Below, one piece after another: positions 17,586 through 26,086 of a stretch of 64,000 nt of DNA. The position numbers and the translations under genes are program-made. How positions within the stretch are numbered: the first letter of the stretch is position 1; each line of letters begins with the position of its first letter. The notes below the pieces were generated by a model. The model searched no databases and was not told the origin of the DNA. It saw only the letters and a list, made by a program, of their open reading frames with translations. The stretch is from positions 1,242,001 to 1,306,000 of the forward strand of contig NZ_CP056775.1 in NCBI RefSeq assembly GCF_016894445.1. Direction: 5' to 3'. The stretch comes from Dyadobacter sandarakinus (GTDB taxonomy: Bacteria; Bacteroidota; Bacteroidia; Cytophagales; Spirosomataceae).

Positions 17586-18062
17586 TTATTTCAATTCTTC
17601 AAGAATGGTTTGTGCAGCGAGGTCTATCGCCTGAAGCACGATCTGCTCAGGCTCCCCCTCAAATACGCGGAACACCGGAATGGATTTGCCAGGCATACAG
17701 ATGTGCAGAAAAATGCTCCCGACAGGTTTGGTTTCCGACTCACTTCCGCCGGGTGTGGTAAGTCCAGTAACACCCACCTGAATGTCCGATGGTATCAGTC
17801 CGCCCAGCCGCCGGGCGAGTTCTTCAGTTACCTCAGCCGACTCCGGCGTGTGTTCTTCAATAAATGATTTGGGGATTTTCAGTATGTCAACTTTGAGGGT
17901 AGCATCGTAGCACACGAGCCCTCCTTTGAGAATCTGGCCGGAGGCCGGTGACATGCAAAATTCTGCAGACATCCTGCCCGCAGTAGCGCTTTCGGCAAAT
18001 GCGATCGTCAGCTCACGTGACTTGATCGCGTCGCAACATTCAATAACAACCTGTGAAGGCAT
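17586..18062 (-). CDS. CinA family protein (nicotinamide-nucleotide amidase-like)
   Basis: 158 aa matching the stand-alone CinA C-terminal domain, which in characterised members deamidates nicotinamide mononucleotide (PncC). The family core is seen as FAESATAGRMSAEF near 22-35, ASGQILKGGLVCYD near 40-55 and the later VGVTGLTTPGGSE near 118-130. The first signature reads AESATAG instead of the usual AESCTGG, so the nucleophile region differs from the classical enzyme. It lies 23 bp downstream of the response regulator on the same strand. Confidence 0.8.
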   Translation of the reverse strand: MPSQVVIECCDAIKSRELTIAFAESATAGRMSAEFCMSPASGQILKGGLVCYDATLKVDILKIPKSFIEEHTPESAEVTEELARRLGGLIPSDIQVGVTGLTTPGGSESETKPVGSIFLHICMPGKSIPVFRVFEGEPEQIVLQAIDLAAQTILEELK

Positions 18063-18085
18063 AATGGCTTAGGGGATTGTGGAGA

Positions 18086-18523
18086 TTATAAATGATTGTA
18101 TTGGAGCCAGTACTTGCAGGTGACGTTCATCATATCCATGAGGTCGTCAGCTTTAAGCGGTTTCACCATCACCGAGTTTGCTCCTGCTTCGTAGCATTCA
18201 TTGATCTGTGTGCCGGTAACGAAATTGGTAAAGATCACAACCGGTACCTTGGACCAGTTAATATTCTGGTGATTAATCCGGTGCCTGACCAGTTTCAGCA
18301 AATTGTAGCCATCAATTCCTGGCATGTGGAGATCCATCAACAACAAACCGGGCAAAGGACCATTGTAGTTATCTGCTGAAATGGCGACAAGGTGCAGGTA
18401 AAGCGCCTGGCCTGAATCAAAAAACCGAATCGTATAACCTGGCAGGCAGGCCTTGAACAACTCACGGAGCATTTTTCGCTGGTCGGGGTCGTCATCTACA
18501 AAATAAACTTCTCTTTGTGACAT
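18086..18523 (-). CDS. Single-domain response regulator
   Basis: 145-aa receiver domain without an output domain, from the ATG at 18523 (the longer frame upstream has no family similarity). Key residues are D10-D12 (VDDD), phospho-acceptor D64 in LLMDLHMPG, T99 and K121 (MVKPLK). Stand-alone receivers of this kind are common in Cytophagales and pass phosphate to or compete for histidine kinases; no kinase is encoded nearby. It is probably cotranscribed with the CinA-like gene. Confidence 0.88.
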   Translation of the reverse strand: MSQREVYFVDDDPDQRKMLRELFKACLPGYTIRFFDSGQALYLHLVAISADNYNGPLPGLLLMDLHMPGIDGYNLLKLVRHRINHQNINWSKVPVVIFTNFVTGTQINECYEAGANSVMVKPLKADDLMDMMNVTCKYWLQYNHL

Positions 18524-18837
18524 AGCTGTTCGTCTGCGTAGGGTAATGCCGAGAAAAGGACAACCGGCTGGCCGTAAAAGAACCATTCCAGGCACCCAGA
18601 CTTTCAGTGGTATCTGACCCTTGGACCCGTAATCATCAGATATTCTGCAACTGCATTCCCATTTATTCCTGCACACACTGAGCATGCCGGATATTGCTCT
18701 ATTTGGTACGGATATTGTGAAGCTTTTGCCCAAAATTCAGGCTGGGAGTACCAAGGATGCCATAGAGATCCGTGATGCAATCTGCCGGAGAAAACCTCCG
18801 CATAGGTCACGCTGGCAATGAATAGAACGCTATTAAA
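18524..18837. other. Divergent intergenic region, 314 bp
   Basis: Separates the response regulator (minus) from the hypothetical gene at 18838 (plus), so it should hold both promoters. I found no convincing TAnnTTTG box, RNA gene or strong hairpin. A 45-codon plus-strand frame (18684-18821) is open but lacks features that would support it. Confidence 0.5.
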
Positions 18838-19305
18838 ATGGACGAGTTAAAAGATATCGTAAAAGAAGTCGCGGGCATCTGGCGGATGCATAAGCGGCAG
18901 GAAGCATTGTTCAGGGCTGCGATGGCACTGGATACAACACGTCCCCTGCGGGTAATCTGTGGCAGCTGCTACATGACATCCCTGTTGTTCCAAAGCGAAA
19001 TGCGCCAGCTGTACGAATCCCTGAAATGCTGCCTGACAGATGGTGACTTGTCGAGCATCCTGCTGCTTGACGATGAGGCCGGGAATTCCGATGCGGACTG
19101 CTGGATGGTGATTTCCCGCTGTCTTGAACACGACGAATTGCTGATCCGCATGTACCAGTCGCTGCTCGCCAAAGTCGATGAAGAATCTGAATGCTGGCGG
19201 ATGTGCCACGAGCATCTCGAAAAGCTCACGGGCTGCCATGACAAACTTGCCGCGGAGTCGCGCGACCTGATCATGGAACATTCAAGCCACGCATCAGTAG
19301 CCTGA
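18838..19305 (+). CDS. Hypothetical helical protein, 155 aa
   Basis: No confident family. The sequence is almost entirely helical and acidic, with no signal peptide or membrane segment, and has six or seven Cys residues, unusual for a cytoplasmic protein of this size. The helical layout (LFQSEMRQLYESL, WMVISRCLEHDELLIRMYQSLL, CWRMCHEHLEKL) weakly resembles ferritin-like DUF2383/PA2169 proteins, which often sit near YciE-type genes; this is a guess. It ends in a hairpin shared with the convergent DUF4269 gene. Confidence 0.65.
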   Translation: MDELKDIVKEVAGIWRMHKRQEALFRAAMALDTTRPLRVICGSCYMTSLLFQSEMRQLYESLKCCLTDGDLSSILLLDDEAGNSDADCWMVISRCLEHDELLIRMYQSLLAKVDEESECWRMCHEHLEKLTGCHDKLAAESRDLIMEHSSHASVA

Positions 19306-19324
19306 ATGTATCCGCTATGTCCAG

Positions 19325-19365
19325 TTTTGCCGGGCTAATTATGGAATTCCAGCAGCCCGGCAAAA
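19325..19365. terminator. Hairpin between convergent genes
   Basis: Perfect 12-bp inverted repeat (arms 19325-19336 and 19354-19365; TTTTGCCGGGCT and its complement) with T and A outer ends. It overlaps the last codons of the DUF4269 gene and can stop both converging transcripts. Confidence 0.7.
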
Positions 19366-19859
19366 GGATCGCCCGTAATGCCCAGCAGCTCGCAGAAAGC
19401 CGGCTCGGTTTTCAGCCCGCATTTTTTCAGCTCAACCACTTCCCGCTTAAACTCTTCTCCGTATTTGCTGAGCAGCAGGTACTCGGCAACCATGTGCATG
19501 TAGCCCATCTGCATTTCAGAGGGCAGGTCCTGGCCGAAAATTTCAAAGGGCTGTCCCTCTATTTCAAAATACGCAATCACACCCTCAGGGTTGACGTCGT
19601 CGGGGTAGTGGAGTTTGTAATTATCGTATTTGCCAAAATGAATGGTCAGGTACTCGCCAAAATTGCGGGTGTCGGTACAATGGCATATTATGTCTAGGTC
19701 GCTACCGTCTACATGAATGTCCAGCGGAAAGGTTCCTACTACAATAGGATCGTGCTTGCCGAGGATGTCCAGAATCGCGGTTTTACACAGCAGGTTATAG
19801 ATATACTTCTGGTCGTCGGAGCCTTGCGCCAGGTAGCTGATGTTCTTGAAATCTATCAT
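19335..19859 (-). CDS. DUF4269 nucleotidyltransferase-like protein
   Basis: 174 aa matching DUF4269, a family with a nucleotidyltransferase-like core. The core motif reads GTFPLDIHVDGSDLDI at about 42-57, with the G-S-D-x-D type acidic residues (D54, D56) that bind metal in such enzymes. The substrate is unknown. There is no signal peptide. Confidence 0.82.
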   Translation of the reverse strand: MIDFKNISYLAQGSDDQKYIYNLLCKTAILDILGKHDPIVVGTFPLDIHVDGSDLDIICHCTDTRNFGEYLTIHFGKYDNYKLHYPDDVNPEGVIAYFEIEGQPFEIFGQDLPSEMQMGYMHMVAEYLLLSKYGEEFKREVVELKKCGLKTEPAFCELLGITGDPFAGLLEFHN

Positions 19860-20280
19860 AGGTTAAAGAGGTTCATTTCACCAGTGGAACGTGTACAAGC
19901 CCAGGTATTGAACAGGACTACGTCTGGTGAGGGGAGTTTTACTTGAAAGTTTTCAGGATTGCTTTGCAGCTTCTTTCAACATCACAGCGCCGGAAATCAC
20001 GCGCTGCTTTAAGTGGGTAATGCATGAACGGATTTTCAGGAGACTTATCGTATTGCAAAAACTGAAAATCATCAAGGTTATATATAAAAGCACAAATTGC
20101 GTTTTTTTCCCCTCTTTATCTTCAATAATCGTCCATATATTTTAAAAAATTATATAAAATGTTGGAATCGCACTTGAAATATTTAGCAGCCTCACCACTA
20201 AAAAGCCCTACTCAGGCTGCGTAGGAGAAACAGCATGCTGGTAAGGATTCCGGGTAGGAAGTATTTTGAATATAAACAAA
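19860..20280. other. Intergenic region, AT-rich, no gene seen
   Basis: The stretch between the DUF4269 gene and the terminator of the FAD-binding protein gene becomes strongly AT-rich at about 20080-20170. No coding frame with family similarity, tRNA or ncRNA signature was found. A short inverted repeat (CCTAC ... GTAGG, about 20207-20227) is present but too weak to name. The promoter of the DUF4269 gene should lie at its left end. Confidence 0.5.
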
Positions 20281-20331
20281 CAAGGAGCAGTATTGTCCGG
20301 GCATTGTAACTTCCGGAAATGCTGCTCCTTG
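20281..20331 (-). terminator. Terminator of the FAD/NAD(P)-binding protein gene
   Basis: Inverted repeat with arms of about 20 bp (CAAGGAGCAG...CCGG at 20281-20300 and its near complement at 20313-20331). Read on the minus strand it is followed by a T-rich tract, as expected for the gene ending at 20339. Confidence 0.7.
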
Positions 20332-20338
20332 AACGATT

Positions 20339-22111
20339 TTAAACTTCTTCTGTAACCGCCGCCATGGAAATGATCGCATCCGCAATGCATTTGGAAGCCT
20401 GATCGCAAAAGTCCAGGCCGGAGTAGTCGGGATTGTAACCGCCGATGTAGGGTACGGCCATGATGTAAATCCTCGGATTGGCAACACCGTAATTATTGAC
20501 CACCTGAAAACAATCATTGATGGTCACGCCTGGAACGGTCAGGAAATAGTCGCCCGCTATGTTCTGCACCACGTCCTTGTTTTCCTGCTCTTTTTCCTGA
20601 GCGCCTGCTTCCGCCGACTTGAAGCGGATCATTGCGCGGCTCACGGTTTCCCTGGACAGCATGCTTTTAAACGGAAAATCTTCAAATGCAATGTGAGGCT
20701 GCCCCGTGCAATTGATGTAGGTTTTGAACCGTGTACGGTGTTTTTTACCCTGTTCGTCGGTATAATGGTAGAGCACGCCCTCTTCCGGATGCGGCCTCAC
20801 TTCACCGTCTGAACCCACAGTAACAATGTCCAGCTTACCAGCCGCGTGCAAGGCAAGAAGCTCGTCGCAGGAGCTCTGGGGAACAAATGCAATCACGATC
20901 GCGATCAGCGGCATCAGTACCTTGCGAAGCCTGATCATGTCTTCGGCAGACAGGTACTTGGCAGGATAGTTCAAAGTATAGCTCAGCTCGGCGAGCATTT
21001 CCTTCCAGTAAACCGATTTTCGCTCGGCAATGGATTTTTCTGCCTCCTTGTATTCTTCTATGAACAACTTGAAAGGATCCTTTCCTTCGCGCATGTCCAT
21101 CACCATCTGCACGAATGTTTCCAGCTGCATGTCCTTGATCCGCTCGTAAAAAGCTGCATCTTTTTTCTTGAAGCCAATCTTGAAGTTCTGCTCAAAGAGA
21201 AAGTCGAGTGACAGAAACCCGTCATTCTGCTTCATGTTCGCCGCAATCTGCGCATCGGTCAGCAGCGAGTCGCTGGAAAGCTGCGGCTCGTCGAGGTGAA
21301 ACCGGATGGCCGGCAGCAATCCATTTCTTGAATGCATGACGATCCTGAACTTCGGACTTTCGGGGTCAGGGGTGAAAGTGACTGCCCCATTTGCTGCTTT
21401 GGAAAAGCTTCCATTGTGCCTCGCCAGCGTACGTATGGCATCAATCGCGGTAAGCGAAGAGCCGGTCAGGGCTACGGGATGGTTGACCCGCATGCCGAGC
21501 TTGGATGGCGGATAAGGAGAGTCGAAATAACCGCGCAGGGCGCCTTCATGCTTATCCGGCCACTTGTGTCCGGTGCAGATCAGCACACAGTCGAAAGTAT
21601 CACACTGGGTGTTGTTGGTTTCAACTACAACCTTTCCTTCTTCGGTATGGTCGATGATATCCGTCACTTCTGAACCCCGGCGAACTTCGGTTTTGATGCC
21701 CGCTGCCGCAGCCTGGCCGCGCAGGATCTCAAACTGGTCCGACAGGTACATGCCGAAGAGCAATCTCGGAAGCACGGTATACTCGTGGAACTTGTCCGGG
21801 TCTATGCCGAAAAGATCTAGGGTTTTTGCAGGCACCGTTCTGATCCATTCCGACACCGACGTTACAATTTCGGGAAGCTCGTTGTCCGAAACATTGGTAA
21901 TGTGCTCCCGGTTGGCACCATCCACACTGTAGGGCATTCCGGCGCCGAGGTGATCCGTTTTTTCAAAAATAACAATGTCAAACCGCGCTCCTGATTCAAT
22001 GAGCCTTTTGTAGGCAAACAGACCGGCAGGGCCGGCTCCGAGTATTGCGATTTTCCTGATTCCTGTGGGGGTAAGATAACTGCAGTCTTTACTGAAGCTG
22101 TGGACTTTCAT
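20339..22111 (-). CDS. FAD/NAD(P)-binding protein
   Basis: 590-aa flavoprotein of the NAD_binding_9 type (FAD-NAD(P)-binding superfamily). The dinucleotide motif ILGAGPAG is at about 23-30, the second FAD-contact region is LGAGMPYSVDG near 56-66, and a second Rossmann segment (ALTGSSLTAIDAIRTLARH) lies near 214. C-terminal blocks include YINCTGQPHIAF and PRIYIMAVPYIGGYNPDYSGLDFC. The substrate is unknown; relatives are often found near siderophore or amine-oxidation genes. There is no signal peptide. It is not clearly in an operon with the neighbouring DUF4249 gene, 110 bp upstream. Confidence 0.85.
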   Translation of the reverse strand: MKVHSFSKDCSYLTPTGIRKIAILGAGPAGLFAYKRLIESGARFDIVIFEKTDHLGAGMPYSVDGANREHITNVSDNELPEIVTSVSEWIRTVPAKTLDLFGIDPDKFHEYTVLPRLLFGMYLSDQFEILRGQAAAAGIKTEVRRGSEVTDIIDHTEEGKVVVETNNTQCDTFDCVLICTGHKWPDKHEGALRGYFDSPYPPSKLGMRVNHPVALTGSSLTAIDAIRTLARHNGSFSKAANGAVTFTPDPESPKFRIVMHSRNGLLPAIRFHLDEPQLSSDSLLTDAQIAANMKQNDGFLSLDFLFEQNFKIGFKKKDAAFYERIKDMQLETFVQMVMDMREGKDPFKLFIEEYKEAEKSIAERKSVYWKEMLAELSYTLNYPAKYLSAEDMIRLRKVLMPLIAIVIAFVPQSSCDELLALHAAGKLDIVTVGSDGEVRPHPEEGVLYHYTDEQGKKHRTRFKTYINCTGQPHIAFEDFPFKSMLSRETVSRAMIRFKSAEAGAQEKEQENKDVVQNIAGDYFLTVPGVTINDCFQVVNNYGVANPRIYIMAVPYIGGYNPDYSGLDFCDQASKCIADAIISMAAVTEEV

Positions 22112-22221
22112 GTATGTTATTATAAGTTACCCGCCACAGAAATAAAAGTATACCACCCGTATTAGTTGTGTTCCCGCCCGTTCAGCTGCCTTTTTGCTGA
22201 AAATAGTCACCGATTGTACGC

Positions 22222-23187
22222 CTATGGCTTCAACATGGTGCGGCCTAGCGTGCACGCCGCGAAGTACCCGACGCCACCGTTTATATTGGAGTACAAAAGG
22301 GAAGGTTCGATAAAAGGGTTGCTGTTATCATTGTTTTCGAGTGAGCGCTGGAACTTGTAATAATGTTCGTCAACGTTCACCACCGTCATGGTGATTTTTT
22401 TCAGCTCGGGATCTGATTTAAACAATCTCGTCCGGCCCTCTCCGTCGGTGTAGTTGTAGCTATACTGGGTAAGCATATTGCAGTAGCCCACCGCCGAGGT
22501 GATCGGCCGGCCGTCCAGGTTGGCATCGCTGTACAAAGTTTTGTCATTTGGAAAATATACCCGGATCATGTTCTCACTGCGAACCAGCTGCGGGCCTACC
22601 ATTCCGCTCAGGTATTCCAGGGAATTCGCGTCCATCATCAGGCTTGCCCTGAACAGGTAATAGTTTGTTTCATTGGGAATATCGTTCAGCGTCATTCGCA
22701 CACTTACCTGTCCAAAACCGCTGGCACTGCTGCTGTCGATGTTGTAGGCGGCAACGTTCACCACACTTGCGGGTACCGTGCAGGTTGCATCCACCTGCTG
22801 GCCTCCCTGCCGCACCAGGAGCCGGTACCGCTTTCCTGCCTGTATGCTGAATGCGTCGCTGCTGAGCACGTAACTTCTGTTGCGATTATTAAAGGGTAAG
22901 ACCACCTGACGGCTATCATCAGAGAGGATTACTTCGGCATCGTTAAGGTAAATGGGCTGAAAATCAGAGATATCACTCAGGATCGTACGGGTGCGCGTCA
23001 CCACTACTTCAATGATGGTATCCTGGGGAGAAATCAGTGCTTCCACTGCAATTTTGGAGTCGGGAAGCGGGATATCACTTTCGTCCAGCTCGGTGATAAA
23101 GCCGGTGCAGGAGGCCAGTAACAGGCATGCGGATAATCCAGGCAGCCCATAACTGAAGAATTGCGAAAATATTTTCCGGATTGTCAT
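22222..23187 (-). CDS. DUF4249 outer-membrane lipoprotein
   Basis: 321 aa of the DUF4249 family. A lipoprotein signal ends in LLASC with Cys near residue 27. The rest is beta-rich (KIAVEALISPQDTIIEVVVTRTRT near 45-70) with the typical C-terminal NVDEHYYKFQRSLE segment. It begins 6 bp after the stop of the TonB receptor gene and forms the familiar DUF4249-receptor pair of Bacteroidota, in which the lipoprotein is thought to act with the receptor as an accessory cap. The transported substrate is unknown. Confidence 0.88.
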   Translation of the reverse strand: MTIRKIFSQFFSYGLPGLSACLLLASCTGFITELDESDIPLPDSKIAVEALISPQDTIIEVVVTRTRTILSDISDFQPIYLNDAEVILSDDSRQVVLPFNNRNRSYVLSSDAFSIQAGKRYRLLVRQGGQQVDATCTVPASVVNVAAYNIDSSSASGFGQVSVRMTLNDIPNETNYYLFRASLMMDANSLEYLSGMVGPQLVRSENMIRVYFPNDKTLYSDANLDGRPITSAVGYCNMLTQYSYNYTDGEGRTRLFKSDPELKKITMTVVNVDEHYYKFQRSLENNDNSNPFIEPSLLYSNINGGVGYFAACTLGRTMLKP

Positions 23188-23193
23188 GCGGGT

Positions 23194-25578
23194 TCAGAAT
23201 TTGAAATTGTAGCTGAATGAGGGAAGGACAGGAAAAAGCGAGTAGCGAACCAGGGTGTTGTAAGGCATGCCCCCATCTTTTTTATACCGGGTGTTTAATC
23301 TGTAAAAAAACGGATTACGACGGTTGTAGGCATTGTACAACCCAAACTCCCAGGTACGCTCGTGCCGCTTTTTCTTCTTGTGAAATTGTACGGCCAGGTC
23401 AAGCCGGTGATAAGCTTCGGCGCGGAAGCTGTTTTTCTCGCTGTAATCGTAAATATTCTTGCTGTAAGATCCATTTTCAATGTTTTCAAAGCGCGCGTCT
23501 TTGATGCTTGTGAAGGTACCGGCGGGTATTGTCAGTGCATTTCCTGTCCCATACACCCATGTTGCCGACAGCGTAATGCGCTTGCTCAGCTCGTAGATTC
23601 CTACCACCGACACGTCGTGGCGCCGGTCGTAGCGTGGATGGAAGGTACGTCCGAAGTTCAGTTCATCGAATTTCCATTGGGTACGCGAAAGGGTATAGCC
23701 CACCCAGCCCGACAGTTTGCCGGTTTTCTTCTGCACCATCATTTCCAATCCGTACGACCAGCCTTTGCCGGAAGTTACATTTGACTCCCAGTTCAGCTCA
23801 TTGGCATTCTGCCCGTTGAGGCGGATAAAAGACGAGCCTTCCTTGTAGCTGATGATGTTGTTCATGCGTTTGTAGTAGCCTTCGAGCGTAAAGGTGAGCC
23901 CGGGCTTTTCCAGGTCTCTGGCAAGTCCCAATGCCAGCTGCTGCGATTGCTGGGGTGGAATGCTGTCTGTGGTAGGTACCCAAAGGTCCGTGGGAAGGCC
24001 CAATCCTGTATTGCTGAGCAGGTGCACGTACTGGTTCATTTGGGCGTATGACGCTTTCACAGCAAGGTCTTCGCCCGCTTTCCAGGATGCAGATATGCGT
24101 GGCTCCGGCCGGAAGTAAGTCCTGGATTTCGTCTGAAAGGTGCTGAGGCGCATGCCTGCATTAATTTTCATCCTGGGAAATGGCTGCCAGGTGTCTTCGG
24201 CATAAATCCCCGTTTCAACCGTATGGATGGGCTTGGCTTGCAGGGCTACATCACCCGGAAATGCGCCTGCCAGCGTCAGAGCCGAGGGAACAAACCGGTG
24301 GGCTGTGGCCACCAGGCCAAACTTAACCGCATGTTGCGCGTGGGGATAGTAGTCAAAGTCGGTTTTGAGGCTGTAATCACGGATCAGACTGTTGTAGCTG
24401 AGGTTGTACTCTTCTGTCGTGCCGTCTGAACGTTTGTCTTTGTCACTGGCGTAAATGTTAAAAACGAACCGGCTGTAAATGAGCGATGTGTTAACAAACA
24501 GCTTGGGGTTGATCAGGTGGTTCCAGCGGAGCGTGGCGGTAGCATTGCCCCAGTTCAGTCCGGAAGAACTTTCAGAACCCAGCGTTTTCTCGGAGACGTG
24601 AAAGCGGTCGCGCCCGAAGTATCCGCTGATGTAAAGCTTGTTGCGTGCATCAAGATCGTAGTTCAGCTTGGCATTCAGATCGTAAAAATAGTAGCCCGGT
24701 TTTGTCTTGCTGTCGTTGCCGGTCTGCTGCTGCGCAATGACAGGCTTGGCAAGAAAGTCGATGTAAGTCCGGCGGGCCGACACCAGAAAAGACGCCTTTT
24801 TGTTCATTAAAGGGCCTTCCAGGGTGAGGCGGGAGGAAATCAGTCCGATGCCGCCCTCGCCGTGCAGCTTTTCCTTACTGCCTTCTTTCATGTTCATTTC
24901 TACGACTGACGACAGCCTGCCGCCATACCGTGCAGGAAAACCGCCTTTGACCAGCTCAACGCTTTTGAGCGCATCCCCATTGAAAACCGAAAAGAAACCG
25001 AATAGATGGCTGGCATTATACACGACGGCATCGTCAAGGATGATCAGGTTTTGGTCGGGTCCCCCTCCGCGCACGTACAGGCCGGTTTGTCCTTCGCTGC
25101 CCTTTTGTACGCCGGGCATCAGCTGCAATACACGGATCACGTCTTTTTCACCAAAAAAAGCGGGTAGTTTTTTGATCTGAGAAACAGGAATTTCGATGGT
25201 ACTCATCCGCGCCGACTCACTTGCTTTTTCGTTCTGGCGCTTCTCGGAGACGATCACTTCATTCAGTACATTGGCAGCAGCAAGTTCCACATCCACCTGC
25301 CGGCTGACATCCGCTTTCAGGCGAAGGTGCCGGGTTTCGTATCCTACAAAAGAATAGGAAACCATAACCGAATCCTTTGCCGGGATACTCAGGGAATAAA
25401 AACCATAATGATTGGTAGCTACCCCGTAGGCCGAATTAGGAATATAAACATTTACGCCCGGCAGCAGCTCGCGGCTGCCCCTTTCCCTGACAAAACCGCT
25501 GATCGTAATGCTTTGCTGAGCAAGTGTTGTTGTACAATAAAGAAGAAGAAAGAAAATTTTGTAGCATGGATGACGCAT
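23194..25578 (-). CDS. TonB-dependent receptor with carboxypeptidase-like domain
   Basis: 794 aa from the ATG at 25578, where a signal peptide begins (MRHPCYKIFFLLLYCTTTLAQ). Layout: signal peptide, CarboxypepD_reg-like domain (about 22-110, ITISGFVRERGSRELLPGVNVYIP), plug domain (about 130-235, with LYVRGGGPDQNLIILDD) and a beta-barrel to the C-terminus ending in a hydrophobic strand with Phe (SYNFKF). It takes up a large ligand across the outer membrane using TonB energy. Paired with the DUF4249 gene downstream. The ATG at 25608 would add 10 residues. Confidence 0.92.
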   Translation of the reverse strand: MRHPCYKIFFLLLYCTTTLAQQSITISGFVRERGSRELLPGVNVYIPNSAYGVATNHYGFYSLSIPAKDSVMVSYSFVGYETRHLRLKADVSRQVDVELAAANVLNEVIVSEKRQNEKASESARMSTIEIPVSQIKKLPAFFGEKDVIRVLQLMPGVQKGSEGQTGLYVRGGGPDQNLIILDDAVVYNASHLFGFFSVFNGDALKSVELVKGGFPARYGGRLSSVVEMNMKEGSKEKLHGEGGIGLISSRLTLEGPLMNKKASFLVSARRTYIDFLAKPVIAQQQTGNDSKTKPGYYFYDLNAKLNYDLDARNKLYISGYFGRDRFHVSEKTLGSESSSGLNWGNATATLRWNHLINPKLFVNTSLIYSRFVFNIYASDKDKRSDGTTEEYNLSYNSLIRDYSLKTDFDYYPHAQHAVKFGLVATAHRFVPSALTLAGAFPGDVALQAKPIHTVETGIYAEDTWQPFPRMKINAGMRLSTFQTKSRTYFRPEPRISASWKAGEDLAVKASYAQMNQYVHLLSNTGLGLPTDLWVPTTDSIPPQQSQQLALGLARDLEKPGLTFTLEGYYKRMNNIISYKEGSSFIRLNGQNANELNWESNVTSGKGWSYGLEMMVQKKTGKLSGWVGYTLSRTQWKFDELNFGRTFHPRYDRRHDVSVVGIYELSKRITLSATWVYGTGNALTIPAGTFTSIKDARFENIENGSYSKNIYDYSEKNSFRAEAYHRLDLAVQFHKKKKRHERTWEFGLYNAYNRRNPFFYRLNTRYKKDGGMPYNTLVRYSLFPVLPSFSYNFKF

Positions 25579-25745
25579 AGCAATGAGCAGGGTTTTAAAA
25601 CCGACCAACGAGAAGTATTTATTCAGTGGTATTTAAATGCTGTTAAAGTGAGTAAACGGTCAGGCACTTGCCGCAGGAGGAGTACAAGGTTCTAAAAAAA
25701 ACAATGCGGGTACGAACCAAATAAGGGGCACATCAGTTAACAGGC

Positions 25746-25765
25746 ATATCGGGAATAGTCGATAT
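25746..25765. promoter_or_regulatory. Possible ArsR operator
   Basis: Inverted repeat ATATCG (25746-25751), 8-nt spacer, CGATAT (25760-25765), ending 7 bp before the ATG of the ArsR-type gene at 25773. ArsR proteins commonly repress their own promoters through such palindromes. Position and symmetry only; no known consensus is available for this subgroup. Confidence 0.35.
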
Positions 25766-25772
25766 ATGGATC

Positions 25773-26072
25773 ATGGATCATCTGGAAATATTTAAAGCGC
25801 TTTCAAATAAAACCAGGCTGGACATTCTCAACTGGCTCAGAGAGCCGGAAGCCAGCTTTCCGGGGCAAAAGGATTTCGGCTACGAGCACGGCGTGTGCGT
25901 GGGCCAGATCCAGCAGCGTGCCGGGCTCACCCAATCCACGATTTCCGAATACCTGTCGGTCTTGCAGCGGGCGGGACTGGTGAAAGCCACCCGGGTAGGT
26001 CAGTGGACCTACTACCAGCGCAATGAAGCGGCGTTTCAGGCATTAAGCCAGCTTATCGAATCAGAAATTTAA
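25773..26072 (+). CDS. ArsR family winged-helix regulator
   Basis: 99 aa, the standard ArsR length. The fold reads LSNKTRLDILNWL (about 10-22), the recognition helix QSTISEYLSVLQRAGLVKATR at about 55-75 and a wing VGQWTYYQRNE. An inserted segment FPGQKDFGYEHGVCVGQI holds one Cys but no CxC metal-binding motif, so it is not a typical arsenic or zinc sensor. It is 14 bp upstream of the Old Yellow Enzyme gene and likely regulates that operon, for example in response to an electrophile. Confidence 0.9.
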   Translation: MDHLEIFKALSNKTRLDILNWLREPEASFPGQKDFGYEHGVCVGQIQQRAGLTQSTISEYLSVLQRAGLVKATRVGQWTYYQRNEAAFQALSQLIESEI

Positions 26073-26086
26073 TTTTAGCTTTTGTC

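Noticed and set aside
18684-18821. 45-codon plus-strand frame in the gap before the gene at 18838
   Set aside because: Short, without a ribosome site or similarity; probably chance in a promoter region.
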